Assembly: GCA_028715725.1 (NCBI GenBank)
Contig: JAQURG010000001.1
Span: forward strand, 1 to 64,000
Length of the DNA stretch: 64,000 bases
From: Methylococcales bacterium
Lineage (GTDB): Bacteria > Pseudomonadota > Gammaproteobacteria > Methylococcales > Methylomonadaceae
Direction: 5' to 3'
The translations under genes were made by a program, and so were the position numbers. How positions within the stretch are numbered: position 1 is the first letter of the stretch; every line of letters begins with the position of its first letter. Under the pieces are notes generated by a model. It searched no databases and was not told the origin of the DNA. It saw only the letters and a program-made list of their open reading frames with translations. Positions 9,391 through 21,124 of this stretch are shown piece after piece.

Positions 9391-10518
9391 TCAGGCTTCC
9401 ACATCGCTGAGTACGCTTGACAGCTTTTTCTGCGAACTGGGCAACATGCCGTAGAACCCCAGTTTATGCCTAAGCACATTACGGCTGATATCCAGCAAAC
9501 GCGCGGTCTGAACCTGGTTTTCTTCGCAAAACTCAAAAGCTGTTCGAATAACAGTCTCTTCTATAATTTCAAACAGCTTGGGTGGGGCTTGCTCGCAAAG
9601 GCGTTGCAACGCGCTTTCCAAAGACGTGGTTGAAACTGACGGCACCTGATCCAGAACCCTGACGCCGGTCAGCTTGAAGTCCTCAGGGCGTAGGCGATTA
9701 CCGGGACAAACCAGAAGCGCGCGATGGACAGCATTTTCCAGTTCGCGAATATTACCCGGCCAATCGTAATTCAATAAGGTCAATTCGGTCGCCGGCAATA
9801 ACTTGATTTCGTCATAGCCCAACCGGTCGCCGTAAATCTTCAAAAAATGCCTTGCCAAGGGCAAAATATCGCCCGGCCTTTCGCGCAAGGGGCTTAGCTG
9901 AATAGTCGCGACATTGAAACGGTAATATAAATCAGCCCGAAAATGCGAAGCGGCAACCGCCTCTTCCAGATTGACGTTGGTAGCCGCAATAATCCGGACA
10001 TCAACCGGCACAGGCTGTCTGGAACCGACTTTAACCACTTCCCGCTCCTGTAGCACCCGTAGCAGTTTAGCCTGCATAGCCAACGGCAAATCGCCCACTT
10101 CATCAAGAAACAGGCTGCCTTTACCGGCAGTTTCAAACCAGCCGTTTTTACTCGTCGAGGCCCCGGTAAACGAACCTTTTTCGTGGCCGAACAATTCACT
10201 CTCTATCAGGCTTTCGCTCAACGCCGCACAGTTTAATGCCCCGAAAATATTTTTGCCGCGCTTGCTGAGCGCATGGATATGCCTGGCCACAAGCTCTTTC
10301 CCGGTTCCGGTTTCACCAGTAATAAGCACGGTGGCGTCACTGGGCGCAATGCGTTCGATTTGCTCCAGCAAGCGCCGGGAAACCGGATCTTCAAACACCA
10401 GTGCTGTCGCCCTTACAGAGAGCGACAATGAACGCGACTGCGACTCATCAAAGGCCAATAGTGTCGAAGCAGGCTCCTGCGGGTGATTAGCAAGTTTGCG
10501 GGCTAAAAGTGTATCCAT
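9391..10518 (-). CDS. Sigma-54-dependent enhancer-binding regulator without receiver domain
   Basis: This encodes 375 residues from the ATG at 10518, which has GAGAG upstream; an earlier TTG at 10557 is possible. A short N-terminus with no receiver, PAS or GAF domain leads into the AAA+ core: Walker A GETGTGKE at about 68-75, the sigma-54-contacting loop as GSFTGA (A to S against the usual GAFTGA) at about 115-120, Walker B LFLDEVGD, and the arginine-finger region FRADLYYRF. A Fis-type helix-turn-helix forms the C-terminus (AFEFCEENQVQTARLLDISR). It activates RNA polymerase with sigma-54 from upstream sites. How it senses a signal is unclear. It diverges from the TetR-efflux operon and is the obvious candidate to serve the six sigma-54 promoters seen in this window. 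Confidence 0.92.
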   Translation of the reverse strand: MDTLLARKLANHPQEPASTLLAFDESQSRSLSLSVRATALVFEDPVSRRLLEQIERIAPSDATVLITGETGTGKELVARHIHALSKRGKNIFGALNCAALSESLIESELFGHEKGSFTGASTSKNGWFETAGKGSLFLDEVGDLPLAMQAKLLRVLQEREVVKVGSRQPVPVDVRIIAATNVNLEEAVAASHFRADLYYRFNVATIQLSPLRERPGDILPLARHFLKIYGDRLGYDEIKLLPATELTLLNYDWPGNIRELENAVHRALLVCPGNRLRPEDFKLTGVRVLDQVPSVSTTSLESALQRLCEQAPPKLFEIIEETVIRTAFEFCEENQVQTARLLDISRNVLRHKLGFYGMLPSSQKKLSSVLSDVEA

Positions 10519-11111
10519 AATGACGTACTCTCGTTTTACTTTATAAAAAATATCCAATCCTTTTTCAGAATCCCTATCCGGCTTAATCAGATCAGCGGCG
10601 TTACAAGCTATATAAAAAACAAACTGGATCGGCTTATTTCTTCATGATCACTACAGGCTTTAGCCAATATGCATCGGTTGATGGCTGAGCCGAAAGTGAT
10701 GCTTGCTCAGAAACTGTTTTGATCTTCAGGTTAAAAATTTCTCAGTCATCGCAACAACTGCAATTAAACAAGTTAACAGAGCTACTGATACCCATCCTCC
10801 GTCGTGCAGGTATCTTAAAATAAATTATTATGCGTAATAAAACGATATTATTAGATTCAATTATCGCTAAATTAGATACATTCAAATTGGATTTGATCCC
10901 GGGCGTTACCTGCACATTAATTTTCATTTTGATATAGCCGGACAATGGCGACTTGAACCGACCGGCTCCGGCAGCTTAACAAAAATTCCGAAATCCTTGA
11001 TCAGAGTTGTACTGTTGACTGGCGTTCATGACTAAAGCAGAGGCTGCTGATATTCAGGCAACCCGAAAGAAATATTTGGAAGAAGTCTTTTAAAAACAAA
11101 ATGTTATTGAT
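10519..11111. promoter_or_regulatory. Divergent regulatory region between the sigma-54 activator and the TetR-efflux operon
   Basis: This AT-rich region of nearly 600 bases has no convincing gene. A partial inverted repeat, TGCTGA-TAT-TCAG, lies at 11045-11057, resembling the repeats found upstream of other sigma-54 promoters here, and GGCTGAGCC occurs near 10685. The downstream boundary is the sigma-54 promoter at 11112. Confidence 0.45.
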
Positions 11112-11127
11112 TGGCATGTGTTTTGCT
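11112..11127 (+). promoter_or_regulatory. Sigma-54 (-24/-12) promoter of the TetR-efflux operon
   Basis: The sequence is TGGCATGTGTTTTGCT, with GG (11113-11114) and GC (11125-11126) exactly 12 apart and TTGCT matching the -12 element. The predicted start is near 11138, 47 bases before the TetR gene. Confidence 0.7.
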
Positions 11128-11184
11128 GACGATCAAATATACATTTGAATTATCAATTTTAATTGCCCAATACGTTGAACGCGC

Positions 11185-11832
11185 ATGACAGACACGAAAA
11201 GCAAGTCTGAAAAAACCCGTAATCGCCTGTTAACCGCAGCCAGCCGTATTTTTGCCGAGAAAGGTTTTCAGGAGTCGACAATAGCCGAAATTTGTGAGCA
11301 GGCAAAAGCCAATATCGCCTCGGTAAATTATTATTTTCACGACAAGGAAACGCTGTATCTGGAGTCCTGGCGCTTTGCCTTTAACAAGGAACTTAGCCTT
11401 TATCCGCCGGATGGCGGCGTCATGACCGACTCGCCTGCTGAACAGCGACTGGCTGGAAGAATCAGGTCGCTAATCAAACGGGTTGCCGACGACAACTCTT
11501 ATTCATTCGCAATTATCAATAAGGAAATGGCGCAGCCAACCCGGCTTCTTTCCGACATTCTGGAAAAGGAAATTAATCCGCAGCGCTTGCAAATGTTTGG
11601 TTTATTGAAGGAATATCTCGGACATGCAGCAAGCGATCAACAGATTCAATACTGCCACGCCAGCATTATGGGCCAATGTTTTCAGTTATTGCGATTAAAA
11701 CAAATGCAAAGCGCCCGCCATTTTCGCAGACGTCCAAGCGATTTGAGCGATAACGAAGCTTTTGCCGAACATGTCGTGCAATTTTCACTGGCCGGAATTC
11801 AGTCAGTCCGCACCCGATACCTGTCAGAATGA
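11185..11832 (+). CDS. TetR-family repressor, CecR/YbiH-like
   Basis: This encodes 215 residues. The N-terminal TetR helix-turn-helix (TRNRLLTAASRIFAEKGFQE, then TIAEICEQAKANIASVNYYF) is followed by a C-terminal ligand domain of the DUF1956/CecR type (FAIINKEMAQPTRLLSDILE). CecR-like regulators commonly sit before and control drug exporters. Here the gene is first in an apparent operon with the membrane-fusion protein, two RND pumps and an outer-membrane factor, and it lies behind a sigma-54 promoter. It probably represses its own operon. The ligand is unknown. Confidence 0.9.
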   Translation: MTDTKSKSEKTRNRLLTAASRIFAEKGFQESTIAEICEQAKANIASVNYYFHDKETLYLESWRFAFNKELSLYPPDGGVMTDSPAEQRLAGRIRSLIKRVADDNSYSFAIINKEMAQPTRLLSDILEKEINPQRLQMFGLLKEYLGHAASDQQIQYCHASIMGQCFQLLRLKQMQSARHFRRRPSDLSDNEAFAEHVVQFSLAGIQSVRTRYLSE

Positions 11833-12067
11833 AGTTGCTGACTTTAACAGACTATATGAAAACTGTTGCGCCGGTCCATGACAATATCGTTGAAGAAGCA
11901 CTTTACAAGACTTGCATTTCAGCGTCTGCGCTGCTCCCGGCATCTTTAAATAACATCCATATACGCACGCTCCGGCAAAATTTTTGCAGTTTACCGGCTT
12001 TTGACGCACTGTCGCTCTCGGCTTTCTTTTATTAAATCAACCTTTGAAATTACTATTTACAAACTTT

Positions 12068-13351
12068 ATGAATCAAGCCGAATCCCACAAGATATATCCT
12101 GACCTGAAGCCTCTTCGGTTTCAAGCCCTGCGCTGGCTGATTATTCTGGCGGCGCTTGCGGCCGCCACATATGCCTTCAGCTTTTTTTCCGGCACTTCAA
12201 AAGCTGAGCCGGGGCCAAAATCCGGCAAACAAGGGCCGGGGTCAAAATTTGGACAGCATAACGACGAACAGACACCTGTCGCCGTTGAAACAGCAGTCCA
12301 GGGAGATTTTCCGGTTTATTTAAAGGGGCTGGGTACCGTGACAGGGTTGCGTACTGTTACGGTTCATTCCCGCGTTGACGGCGAACTGGTGCGAATAGCT
12401 TATTCAGAAGGCCAACTGGTGAAGCAGGGCGATTTACTGGCTGAAATCGATCCCCGGCCTTTTCAGGTGCAGTTACAACAGGCAGAAGGCCAGCTACAGC
12501 GCGACCAGGCCTTGCTGAAAAATGCCGAAATAGATGTAGAGCGCTACAAAAAACTGCAAGAGCAGGATTCAATCGCCGCTCAACAGACGATGACTCAGGA
12601 AGCGCTGGTTAAACAGTACCTTGGTATTGTGGAAATGGATAACGCCCAGGTGGCCAATGCAAGATTGCAACTCGATTATGCGAAAGTGAAAGCGCCTATT
12701 TCCGGCCGTGTAGGTTTGCGCCTGATTGATCAGGGCAATATTGTCCATGCCAGCGATGCCAATGGTCTGGTCGTGATTACTCAAACCCAGCCTATCGCCG
12801 TGGTTTTTACATTACCTGAAGATAAGGTGCCGGCGGTCGTTAAAAGATCGCATTCCAAGGAAGCCATCAAGGTGGAAGCCTATGACCGGGCGGGAAAATC
12901 AAAGCTTGCCGGCGGCAAAATATTGGCAGTAGACAACCAGATCGATCCGACGACCGGTACTGTCAAGCTCAAAGCTCAATTCGACAATACTGATCAAAAC
13001 CTGTTTTCCAATCAGTTTGTCAATATCAGAATGCATCTGCATACTTTGCCGGGAGCCACTCTGGTTTCCAGCTCCGCCATTCAGAACGATACGCAAGGCG
13101 CTTTCGTCTATGTGGTCGATCAGGATAAAACCGTACAGATGCGCCGCATTACACTGGGTCCGACCGAAGCTGACAAGGTCGTGGTGCTGAGCAATCTTGC
13201 CGCCAACGAAACAGTCGTGGTGGAAGGCACTGACCGGCTGCGCGAAGGCAGTAAAGTCGATATTGCTCAAAAAGACGGCCAAGCCGTGGCTGCGAGTCAT
13301 GAAACCGTAGCTAACCCGAACGGCAGATTTCATAAAAGAGACCGTTCCTGA
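12068..13351 (+). CDS. mdtA: RND efflux membrane-fusion protein, MdtA-like
   Basis: This encodes 427 residues from the ATG at 12068; an in-frame TTG at 12044 is also possible. An N-terminal anchor ([17 protein letters not shown]) is followed by the lipoyl half-motifs [20 protein letters not shown] and [20 protein letters not shown]. An alpha-hairpin lies between them, and beta-barrel and membrane-proximal domains follow. It is the periplasmic adaptor linking the two RND pumps encoded just downstream to the outer-membrane channel. It ends 2 bases before the first pump gene. The symbol is by similarity to the MdtABC system. Confidence 0.9.
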   Translation: MNQAESHKIYPDLKPLRFQALRWLIILAALAAATYAFSFFSGTSKAEPGPKSGKQGPGSKFGQHNDEQTPVAVETAVQGDFPVYLKGLGTVTGLRTVTVHSRVDGELVRIAYSEGQLVKQGDLLAEIDPRPFQVQLQQAEGQLQRDQALLKNAEIDVERYKKLQEQDSIAAQQTMTQEALVKQYLGIVEMDNAQVANARLQLDYAKVKAPISGRVGLRLIDQGNIVHASDANGLVVITQTQPIAVVFTLPEDKVPAVVKRSHSKEAIKVEAYDRAGKSKLAGGKILAVDNQIDPTTGTVKLKAQFDNTDQNLFSNQFVNIRMHLHTLPGATLVSSSAIQNDTQGAFVYVVDQDKTVQMRRITLGPTEADKVVVLSNLAANETVVVEGTDRLREGSKVDIAQKDGQAVAASHETVANPNGRFHKRDRS

Positions 13352-13353
13352 AT

Positions 13354-16300
13354 ATGACATCCTCGAATTCTACCCTGCCGGATTTCAACCCGTCCCGGCT
13401 ATTCATTCTGCGCCCGGTGGCAACCTCTCTGCTGATGGTGGCCATATTGCTGGTCGGCATCCTGGCATACCGTCTGCTGCCGGTTTCGGCGCTCCCGCAG
13501 GTCGATTATCCTACGATACAGGTAGTGACCTTGTATCCCGGCGCCAGTCCCGAAGTGATGACTTCGGTCATCACCGCGCCGCTGGAACGCCAGTTCGGCC
13601 AGATGCCGGGCCTCACCCAGATGTCATCGACCAGTTCCGGCGGCGCTTCGGTGATTACCTTGCAATTCAACCTGACTCTGGACCTGGATATCGCGGAACA
13701 GACCGTACAGGCGGCCATTAACGCGGCTAATAACTTTCTGCCTGATGATTTACCGCAGGCGCCGATTTACAGCAAGGTTAATCCTGCTGATACCCCGATC
13801 ATGACGCTGGCGATCAGCTCCAAAGCCTTACCCCTATTCAAGGTCGAAGACCTGGTCGACACCCGGCTGGCGCAAAAAATCGCCCAGTTGCCTGGTGTCG
13901 GCCTGGTCGGCATCAGCGGCGGCCAACGGCCGGCAGTGCGGATACAAGTCAATCACCAGGCGCTGGCCGCTTACGGCGTCAGTCTCGAGGATGTGCGCGG
14001 CGTAATCTCCGCGGCCAATGTCAATCAACCCAAAGGCATCTTCAACGGTCCGGCGCGCTCGGCAATTATCGACAGTAATGACCAGCTGCGTTCGGCTGCG
14101 GAATATCGCGAACTGGTGATCGCTTATCGCAATGGCGCCCCCGTGCGGCTGTCGGAAGTCGCCGTGGTGGTGGACGGCGCCGAAAATGTACGATTGGCGG
14201 CCTGGGCCAACGATAATGCCTCGGTGATCGTCAATATTCAGCGTCAGCCGGGCGCGAATGTGCTCGAGGTAGTCGACAGCATCAAGGATCTGCTGCCGAA
14301 ATTGCAGGCATCCTTGCCGCTTAGCGTCGAAGTGCTGCCTCTGACGGACCGCACCGTAACCATCCGCGCCTCGATTCACGATGTGCAATTCGAGTTGCTG
14401 CTGGCGATTGCGCTGGTAGTGACGGTGATCTTCCTGTTTCTGCGCAATGTGCCGGCTACTATCATCCCCGGCGTCGCAGTGCCGCTATCCTTGGTCGGGA
14501 CCTTCGCGGTCATGTATCTGGCCGGCTTCAGCATCAATAACCTGACGCTGATGGCGCTGACCATCGCTACCGGCTTCGTGGTTGACGACGCCATCGTGGT
14601 GATTGAGAACATCAGCCGCTATATCGAACGCGGCGAATCGCCATTAAAAGCCGCCCTGAAAGGCTCGGAACAGATCGGTTTTACGATCATCTCGCTGACC
14701 TTTTCGCTGATCGCCGTGCTGATACCGCTTCTGTCCATGAGCGATGTTGTCGGCCGACTGTTTCGGGAATTCGCTATCACGCTGGCGGTGGCTATCCTGA
14801 TTTCCGCTATTGTTTCGCTCACGCTGACGCCGATGATGTGCGCCAAACTCTTGCGCCCGCATGCAGCAGCCCCCCATGCAGATACTGGAGGCGGTAAGAC
14901 TAGAGACTGGTTCGGCAGGCTGATCGCCGGCTATGGCCGCAGCCTGGAATGGGTGCTGCAACGGCAAACCATGACCATGCTGGTTTTTTTCGCAACCGTG
15001 GCGCTAACCGTGGCATTGTATATCGTTATTCCCAAGGGATTTTTCCCGATACAGGATACCGGCATTATCCAGGGCATCTCAGAAGCGCCGCAAAATGTAT
15101 CATTTTCTGCGATGGCCGAGCATCAACAGAAACTGGCCAAGCTGATTCTTGAAGATCCGGCCGTCGACAGTCTGTCATCATTTATCGGCGTCGACGGCAT
15201 CAATACCACGCCCAACAGCGGACGCTTCCTGATCAACCTGAAACCGCATGCCGAACGCACGATCAACGCCACTGAAGTAATCGCCAGACTAAAACCAAAA
15301 CTGGCCGTATTGTCCGGAGTCACGCTGTATTTGCAACCGGTGCAGGATCTGACCATGGAAAACCGTGTCAGTCGCACTCAATACCAGTTCACGCTGGAGA
15401 GTCCTGATTCCGAAGAGCTTAACCGATGGACCCTGAATCTGGTGGATCATCTTTCCGGTCAGCCTGAGTTCAGCGATGTCACCAGCGATGTGCAGGACCA
15501 GGGCCGGCAAGTCTACGTCAACATAGACCGCAGCACCGCCAGCCGCCTCGGCATCACTACCGCCGCCGTGGATAACACGCTTTACAGCGCTTACGGGCAA
15601 CGTCTGATATCGACCATCTTTACCCAATCCAATCAATACCGGGTAGTGCTTGAAGTCAATCCTGACGCCCGGAATTCCCCCGAAACCCTTAAAGAGTTGC
15701 GGATTCCATCCAGCAATGGCGCTCAGGTGCCGTTATCGGCTATAGCCGAAGTATCGGAACGTCCAACGCCGTTATCCATCAATCATCTTGACCAGTTTCC
15801 GGTAGCAACGCTGTCCTTTAATCTGGCGCAAGGCGCATCACTGGGCGATGCGGTGAAAGCTATCGATCGGGCCAAGCGGGAGATCGGCTTGCCGATCGGC
15901 ATCCGCACCAGCTATCAGGGTGCGGCGCAGGCATTCGAAGCCTCACTGGATAATACTCTGTGGCTGATTCTGGCGGCTATTGTTACCGTGTACATTGTGC
16001 TTGGCGTGCTTTACGAAAGTTATATTCATCCGATCACTATTTTATCCACGTTGCCTTTCGCCGGAGTCGGCGCATTGCTGGCGCTGATGCTTTCCGGCGA
16101 TGATCTGGGCATCATCGGCATTATCGGCATCATTTTATTGATCGGCATCGTCAAGAAAAACGCGATCATGATGATCGACTTCGCGCTGGAGGCCGAGCGC
16201 AGACAGATGATGTCGCCTGCCGATGCGATTTTTCAAGCCTGTTTGCTGCGCTTCCGGCCCATTCTTATGACCACTTTGGCGGCATTGCTGGGCGCTTTGC

Positions 16301-16506
16301 CACTCATGATGGGCAGCGGTGTCGGTTCGGAATTGCGTCATCCGTTGGGAATCGCTATGGTCGGCGGTTTATTGGTCAGTCAGTTGCTGACCTTGTACAC
16401 CACGCCCGTGATTTACTTATGGATGGACAGTCTGGCTCGACGGATCTCCGGCTGGCTAAGCCTTAATCCGGCTGAAATCGTAGAAAACGACATGAGGCTG
16501 CGATGA
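13354..16506 (+). CDS. mdtB: RND multidrug efflux pump subunit, MdtB-like
   Basis: This encodes 1050 residues, full length for the AcrB/MdtB superfamily, with a duplicated layout of TM1, a periplasmic loop and TM2-6 in each half. The proton-relay aspartates stand in [14 protein letters not shown] in TM4 of the first half, and the family motif [12 protein letters not shown] follows. The second half has the PSVL-type ending seen in heteromeric MdtBC pumps ([18 protein letters not shown]). The gene overlaps the next pump by 4 bases (ATGA), indicating translational coupling. The frame is intact over 3.1 kb. The pump probably works as a heterotrimer with the next product. Confidence 0.93.
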   Translation: MTSSNSTLPDFNPSRLFILRPVATSLLMVAILLVGILAYRLLPVSALPQVDYPTIQVVTLYPGASPEVMTSVITAPLERQFGQMPGLTQMSSTSSGGASVITLQFNLTLDLDIAEQTVQAAINAANNFLPDDLPQAPIYSKVNPADTPIMTLAISSKALPLFKVEDLVDTRLAQKIAQLPGVGLVGISGGQRPAVRIQVNHQALAAYGVSLEDVRGVISAANVNQPKGIFNGPARSAIIDSNDQLRSAAEYRELVIAYRNGAPVRLSEVAVVVDGAENVRLAAWANDNASVIVNIQRQPGANVLEVVDSIKDLLPKLQASLPLSVEVLPLTDRTVTIRASIHDVQFELLLAIALVVTVIFLFLRNVPATIIPGVAVPLSLVGTFAVMYLAGFSINNLTLMALTIATGFVVDDAIVVIENISRYIERGESPLKAALKGSEQIGFTIISLTFSLIAVLIPLLSMSDVVGRLFREFAITLAVAILISAIVSLTLTPMMCAKLLRPHAAAPHADTGGGKTRDWFGRLIAGYGRSLEWVLQRQTMTMLVFFATVALTVALYIVIPKGFFPIQDTGIIQGISEAPQNVSFSAMAEHQQKLAKLILEDPAVDSLSSFIGVDGINTTPNSGRFLINLKPHAERTINATEVIARLKPKLAVLSGVTLYLQPVQDLTMENRVSRTQYQFTLESPDSEELNRWTLNLVDHLSGQPEFSDVTSDVQDQGRQVYVNIDRSTASRLGITTAAVDNTLYSAYGQRLISTIFTQSNQYRVVLEVNPDARNSPETLKELRIPSSNGAQVPLSAIAEVSERPTPLSINHLDQFPVATLSFNLAQGASLGDAVKAIDRAKREIGLPIGIRTSYQGAAQAFEASLDNTLWLILAAIVTVYIVLGVLYESYIHPITILSTLPFAGVGALLALMLSGDDLGIIGIIGIILLIGIVKKNAIMMIDFALEAERRQMMSPADAIFQACLLRFRPILMTTLAALLGALPLMMGSGVGSELRHPLGIAMVGGLLVSQLLTLYTTPVIYLWMDSLARRISGWLSLNPAEIVENDMRLR

Positions 16507-19500
16507 ATCTGTCGGCGCTTTTTATTTCCCGGCCGGTCGCTACCACGCTGCTGACTATTGCCATCGCCATGATCGGTACGCTGGCCTATTTGAATTTGCC
16601 GGTGTCATCGCTGCCGCAGGTGGATTTTCCGACGATCAGTGTGCAGGCCCAGTTACCCGGAGCCAGCGCTGAAACCATGTCGACATCGGTCGCCACACCG
16701 CTGGAAAGGGCGTTGGGACGCATCGCCGGCATTACTGAAATGACATCCAGCAGTTCGCTAGGCTCCACCCAGATTACCTTGCAATTCGACCTGGATCGCG
16801 ACATCAACGGCGCCTGCCGGGACGTACAGGCGGCGATTAATGCCGCCGCCAGCCTGTTGCCCGGCAATATGCCGAATCGTCCGACTTACCGGCGGGATAA
16901 TCCGGCCGATTCACCCATCCTGATTTTGGCGCTGACTTCCGAAAATCTCAGCCGCGGCCAAATGTACGATGTAGCTTCCAGCATTCTGGCCCAAAAAATT
17001 TCTCAATTGCCCGGCATAGGCCAGGTGCAGATCGGCGGCGCCGCCTTGCCTGCGGTCAGGGTTGAACTGAACCCCAACGCTTTGAGCAAATACGGCATCG
17101 GCCTGGAGGATGTCAGGAACACCATTACCCAGACCAATGTCACCCGCCCCAAAGGCGTAATGGAATACGGCGGGCAACGCTGGCAGATTCAGGCCAATGA
17201 CCAGGCTAAAAAAGCCAGGGATTACTTGCCGTTGATCGTCAGCTATCGCAAGGGCGCCCCGGTTACTATCGCTGATCTCGGTGAAGTGGTGAATTCGGTA
17301 GAAGATTTGCGCAATACCGGATTAAAAAACGGCAAGCCTTCGGTATTGCTGATTCTCAGAAAGCAGCCGCTCGCCAATGTGGTTCAAACCGTCGACCAGG
17401 TTCTGTCCATGTTGCCGGAATTGCGCGCCAATATACCCGCAAATATCGATTTATCGGTGGTAGTCGATAGATCACTGTCCATCCGGGCTTCAATTACCGA
17501 GGTCGAACACAGCTTATTAATAGCCATTGGCCTGGTTATTCTGGTGGTGCTGGTGTTCTTGCGGAATTTGCGTTCGACCATGGTGCCGATTATTGCAGTG
17601 CCGGTTTCCCTGATCGGCGCCTGTGCAGTCATGTATTTTTTTAACTACAGTCTGAATAATCTGACCTTGATGGCTTTGACCATCTCCACAGGCTTCGTTG
17701 TAGATGACGCCATCGTGGTCCTGGAAAACACCAACCGGCATATTGAAAAAGGCGTGCCGCCGTTTAAGGCCGCACTATCAGGAGCCAAGGAAGTCGGCTT
17801 TACGGTATTGGCGATGAGTGTGTCGCTGGTGGCGGTATTTTTGCCGATTTTATTGATGGGCGGCGTAGTCGGCCGGCTGTTCAGGGAGTTTGCTGTGACA
17901 TTATCGGCTGCCGTGCTGGTCTCTCTGCTGATCTCGCTGACCGTCACGCCGATGCTTTGCGCGCGCTGGCTGGGCAAGGAAAGCCAGCAACATGGATTTG
18001 TCTTTAATGGCATAGGATTGGCATTTGACTGGCTGCAAGCGGTTTATGAAAGATCGTTGCGCCGGGCGCTGCGGCATGGCCGCCTGATGATATTGATCTT
18101 GCTGGGCACCATCGGCTTCAATATTTATTTATATACGGTGATCGATAAAGGGTTTTTCCCGTCCCAGGATGGCGGCAGGCTGCTCGGTGAAATTCAAACC
18201 GATCAAGGCACTTCTTTCTGGTCCCTGCAGAAAAAACTTTACGAGTTTTCAGAACTGTTGCTCAAGGATCCGGCCGTCGCCAATGTAGCCGGGTTTGGCG
18301 GAGCCGGGTCAAGCAGTAATAGCGCCAGAGTTTTCGTGGTGCTCAAGCCGATCAAGGAGCGCGATCCCATTGAAGAAGTCATGGAGCGATTGAGTGATAA
18401 GGTCAAACGCATTCCAGGCGCTGCCCTGCACATGTTTCCCGCGCAAGAACTGCGTATCGGCGGCAGGCCCTCGTTCGGATCTTATGACTATGTCCTGCAA
18501 TCGGACGACCTGGGATTGCTTCGGGAATGGATGCCGAAAGTGATTACAGCGCTGTCCAAACTGCCTGAACTCAGCGACGTCAGCACCAGCCAGCAGGACA
18601 AAGGCCAGCAGATCGGCCTGGTGGTCGACCGGGACAAGGCATCACGCTACGGTATCAGCCAAGCCATGATTGACTCGAGTCTTAATAATGCTTTCGGTCA
18701 ACGGCAGGTCTCGGTGATCTACAATTCGCTCAACCAGTATCGGGTAGTAATGGAATTGGCGCCCGAATACTGGCAAAGTCCCGAAGCCTTGAAGCAGGTT
18801 TATATCAGCGTCCCCGCCGAGCGTTTGCCATCCGGCAAACAAGCCGCTGCGCGTCAGGTGCCGCTGTCGGCTCTGGCCACTTTTGCGCCGACCAGCACAC
18901 CCTTATCGGTCAATCATCAAGGCCAATTTGCTGCGGCGGCATTGTCTTTTAATCTCAAACCCGGCGCATCACTATCTACAGCCACTCAACTGATCGAAAA
19001 AACCATGCGCGACATTGGCGTGCCGAACTCGATACAGGGCAGTTTTCAGGGCTCGGCCAAAGCCTTCCTGGAATCTCTGCGCAATCAGCCCATGCTGATT
19101 CTGGCGGCCTTGCTGAGCATTTACATTGTGCTCGGGGTGCTCTATGAAAGCTATATTCATCCGCTGACCATTTTATCCACTTTACCTTCGGCGGGGGTCG
19201 GCGCTTTATTGGCCTTGATAGTTTGCGGTTCCGAATTCAGCATTATCGCGCTGATCGGGGTGATTTTGCTGATCGGCATCGTCAAAAAAAATGCCATTAT
19301 GATGATTGATTTTGCGTTGCTGGCTGAACGCAAGCACGGACTGGATGCCAGAGAAGCCATTTATCAAGCCTGTCTGCTGCGCTTTAGGCCCATCATGATG
19401 ACTACATTAGCCGCTCTGTTCGGAGCGCTGCCGATGGCTTTGGGCAACGGTTACGGAGCGGAGCTGCGCCAACCGCTGGGCATTTCCATTGTCGGCGGCC

Positions 19501-19628
19501 TCATTTTCAGCCAGATGCTGACTTTGTACACGACACCGGTCGTTTATATTTACCTGGACCGTTTCCGGCTGTGGTTTCATAGCCGCTTTTTTAACCTTGC
19601 CGCTTCCCGAGCGGATAAAACCGTTTAA
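16503..19628 (+). CDS. mdtC: RND multidrug efflux pump subunit, MdtC-like
   Basis: This encodes 1041 residues, clearly paralogous to the preceding pump, with the same landmarks: [15 protein letters not shown] in TM4, [15 protein letters not shown], and [18 protein letters not shown] near the C-terminus. In MdtBC systems one subunit type moves protons and the other binds substrate; which is which here cannot be read from sequence, as both keep the TM4 aspartate pair. The start overlaps the stop of the MdtB-like gene by ATGA. It is followed 11 bases later by the outer-membrane factor. Confidence 0.93.
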   Translation: MNLSALFISRPVATTLLTIAIAMIGTLAYLNLPVSSLPQVDFPTISVQAQLPGASAETMSTSVATPLERALGRIAGITEMTSSSSLGSTQITLQFDLDRDINGACRDVQAAINAAASLLPGNMPNRPTYRRDNPADSPILILALTSENLSRGQMYDVASSILAQKISQLPGIGQVQIGGAALPAVRVELNPNALSKYGIGLEDVRNTITQTNVTRPKGVMEYGGQRWQIQANDQAKKARDYLPLIVSYRKGAPVTIADLGEVVNSVEDLRNTGLKNGKPSVLLILRKQPLANVVQTVDQVLSMLPELRANIPANIDLSVVVDRSLSIRASITEVEHSLLIAIGLVILVVLVFLRNLRSTMVPIIAVPVSLIGACAVMYFFNYSLNNLTLMALTISTGFVVDDAIVVLENTNRHIEKGVPPFKAALSGAKEVGFTVLAMSVSLVAVFLPILLMGGVVGRLFREFAVTLSAAVLVSLLISLTVTPMLCARWLGKESQQHGFVFNGIGLAFDWLQAVYERSLRRALRHGRLMILILLGTIGFNIYLYTVIDKGFFPSQDGGRLLGEIQTDQGTSFWSLQKKLYEFSELLLKDPAVANVAGFGGAGSSSNSARVFVVLKPIKERDPIEEVMERLSDKVKRIPGAALHMFPAQELRIGGRPSFGSYDYVLQSDDLGLLREWMPKVITALSKLPELSDVSTSQQDKGQQIGLVVDRDKASRYGISQAMIDSSLNNAFGQRQVSVIYNSLNQYRVVMELAPEYWQSPEALKQVYISVPAERLPSGKQAAARQVPLSALATFAPTSTPLSVNHQGQFAAAALSFNLKPGASLSTATQLIEKTMRDIGVPNSIQGSFQGSAKAFLESLRNQPMLILAALLSIYIVLGVLYESYIHPLTILSTLPSAGVGALLALIVCGSEFSIIALIGVILLIGIVKKNAIMMIDFALLAERKHGLDAREAIYQACLLRFRPIMMTTLAALFGALPMALGNGYGAELRQPLGISIVGGLIFSQMLTLYTTPVVYIYLDRFRLWFHSRFFNLAASRADKTV

Positions 19629-19639
19629 TATTTTTTAAA

Positions 19640-21124
19640 ATGCGCATGACTTTTCGTATGATCCCCGCTCTGGTTTCCTTGCTGCTGACATCGTTGTTGT
19701 CGGGCTGTACGGTAGGTCCCGATTATGTGCGCCCGCAAGCCGCCATTCCCGCTAACTTCAAGGAAGTTAAAGGCTGGAAGCAGGCTCAACCCCGTGATCA
19801 TTTACTACCCGGCAGATGGTGGGAAATTTTTAAAGACGACCGCCTCAATAGTCTGGAAGAGCAGGTCGTCAATGCCAACCAATCTATCGCCCAGGCCGAA
19901 GCGCAATATCGCCAGGCCCAACATCTGGTGCAATCGGCGCGGTCGTCTTATTTTCCTACCGCCAATGTGACAGGTTCAGCCAATTATTTTCGTGCCGCCA
20001 GCGGACAAAGTGTTGCCGTAAGAGGCGTTAAATATCTTTTCGGCACCGCCGTAGGAATAGCCTGGGAGCCGGATTTGTGGGGAAGCGTCCGGCGTCAGGT
20101 TGAATCCAATACAGGCAACGCCCAAGCCATCGCCGCAACCTTGCAGGCTTTGCAATTGTCTACCCAGGCTGCGCTGGCTGATAATTATTTTCAATTGCGG
20201 ACGCTGGATGCGCAAAGAATATTGCTTGACGAAACGGTGGCCGCCTATCAAAGAACTGTGGAAATCACCCAAAACCGTTACGCGGTCGGTATCGTAGCTA
20301 AAACCGATGTGGTGCAGGCCGAAGCCCAATTAAAGTCAGCCAGCGCGCAAGCCATTGACCTCGGCGTGCAGCGCGCCGCGCTGGAACATGCTATTGCGGT
20401 TCTGACGGGTAAAACACCGGCGGAGTTTTCCTTAAGTTCAATACCTCTGGATATAACGCCGCCGTCAGTGCCGGTCAGCCTGCCTTCAGAATTATTGGAA
20501 AGACGGCCTGATATTGCCAGCGCCGAACGCAAGATCGCCGCCGCCAATGCCCAGATCGGCGTTGCCAAGGCAGCCTTTTTCCCTTCGCTGAATCTGGCGT
20601 CCAGCAATGGCTATCAGAGCAACAATTTATCGACTCTTTTTAATGCAGCCAGCCGTTATTGGGCCTTGGGACCGGCTGGCGCGGCGCTGACGCTATTGGA
20701 TGGTGGGGCAAAAAATGCACAGTACAAACAGGCGATAGATGCTTTAGACGCCAGTATCGCTTTCTATAAGCAAACAGTGCTGACCGGTTTCCAGGAAGTT
20801 GAAGATAATCTGGCGGCGCTGCGGGTTTTTGAGGAAGAGGCGAAAGTTCAGGATGAAGCGGTTATTGCGGCCCGTCAGGCATTGACGATGACGACCAATC
20901 AATACCAGGCGGGAACGGTAAGCTATGTGAATGTCATGACGGCTCAAACAGCGGCGCTGTCCAACCAGCAAACCGCCGTGCAACTAATGGGCGAACGACT
21001 GACCGCATCGGTACTGCTGGTCAAGGCTCTTGGCGGCGGCTGGAACGTTGCGATGCTGCCTACGCCTGACGAAGCCGGTGGTGAAGTTAGATGGTCGGAT
21101 TTTCTGCCGTTTCCCGTCAATTAA
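19640..21124 (+). CDS. NodT-family outer-membrane efflux lipoprotein
   Basis: This encodes 494 residues. A lipoprotein signal peptide ends in LLSGC (lipobox cysteine at about residue 23), followed by the conserved TVGPDYVRP. Two OEP repeats of the TolC fold follow, with long coiled coils (NANQSIAQAEAQYRQAQHLV; LPSELLERRPDIASAERKIA). NodT-type factors are the outer-membrane exit channel for RND pumps. E. coli mdtABC uses TolC from elsewhere; here the channel is built into the operon. A second in-frame ATG at 19646 is also possible as the start. Confidence 0.92.
   Translation: MRMTFRMIPALVSLLLTSLLSGCTVGPDYVRPQAAIPANFKEVKGWKQAQPRDHLLPGRWWEIFKDDRLNSLEEQVVNANQSIAQAEAQYRQAQHLVQSARSSYFPTANVTGSANYFRAASGQSVAVRGVKYLFGTAVGIAWEPDLWGSVRRQVESNTGNAQAIAATLQALQLSTQAALADNYFQLRTLDAQRILLDETVAAYQRTVEITQNRYAVGIVAKTDVVQAEAQLKSASAQAIDLGVQRAALEHAIAVLTGKTPAEFSLSSIPLDITPPSVPVSLPSELLERRPDIASAERKIAAANAQIGVAKAAFFPSLNLASSNGYQSNNLSTLFNAASRYWALGPAGAALTLLDGGAKNAQYKQAIDALDASIAFYKQTVLTGFQEVEDNLAALRVFEEEAKVQDEAVIAARQALTMTTNQYQAGTVSYVNVMTAQTAALSNQQTAVQLMGERLTASVLLVKALGGGWNVAMLPTPDEAGGEVRWSDFLPFPVN

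Noticed and set aside
10742..10945. A 67-codon minus-strand frame in the divergent promoter region
   Set aside because: AT-rich, without ribosome-binding site or domain pattern; likely chance.
11028..11093. A 21-codon ORF upstream of the TetR gene
   Set aside because: Too short to judge, and it overlaps the candidate activator repeat at 11045.
11829..12035. A 68-codon frame overlapping the TetR stop by ATGA
   Set aside because: It has no recognisable pattern and its composition looks like noncoding sequence; it fills the gap before the membrane-fusion gene.
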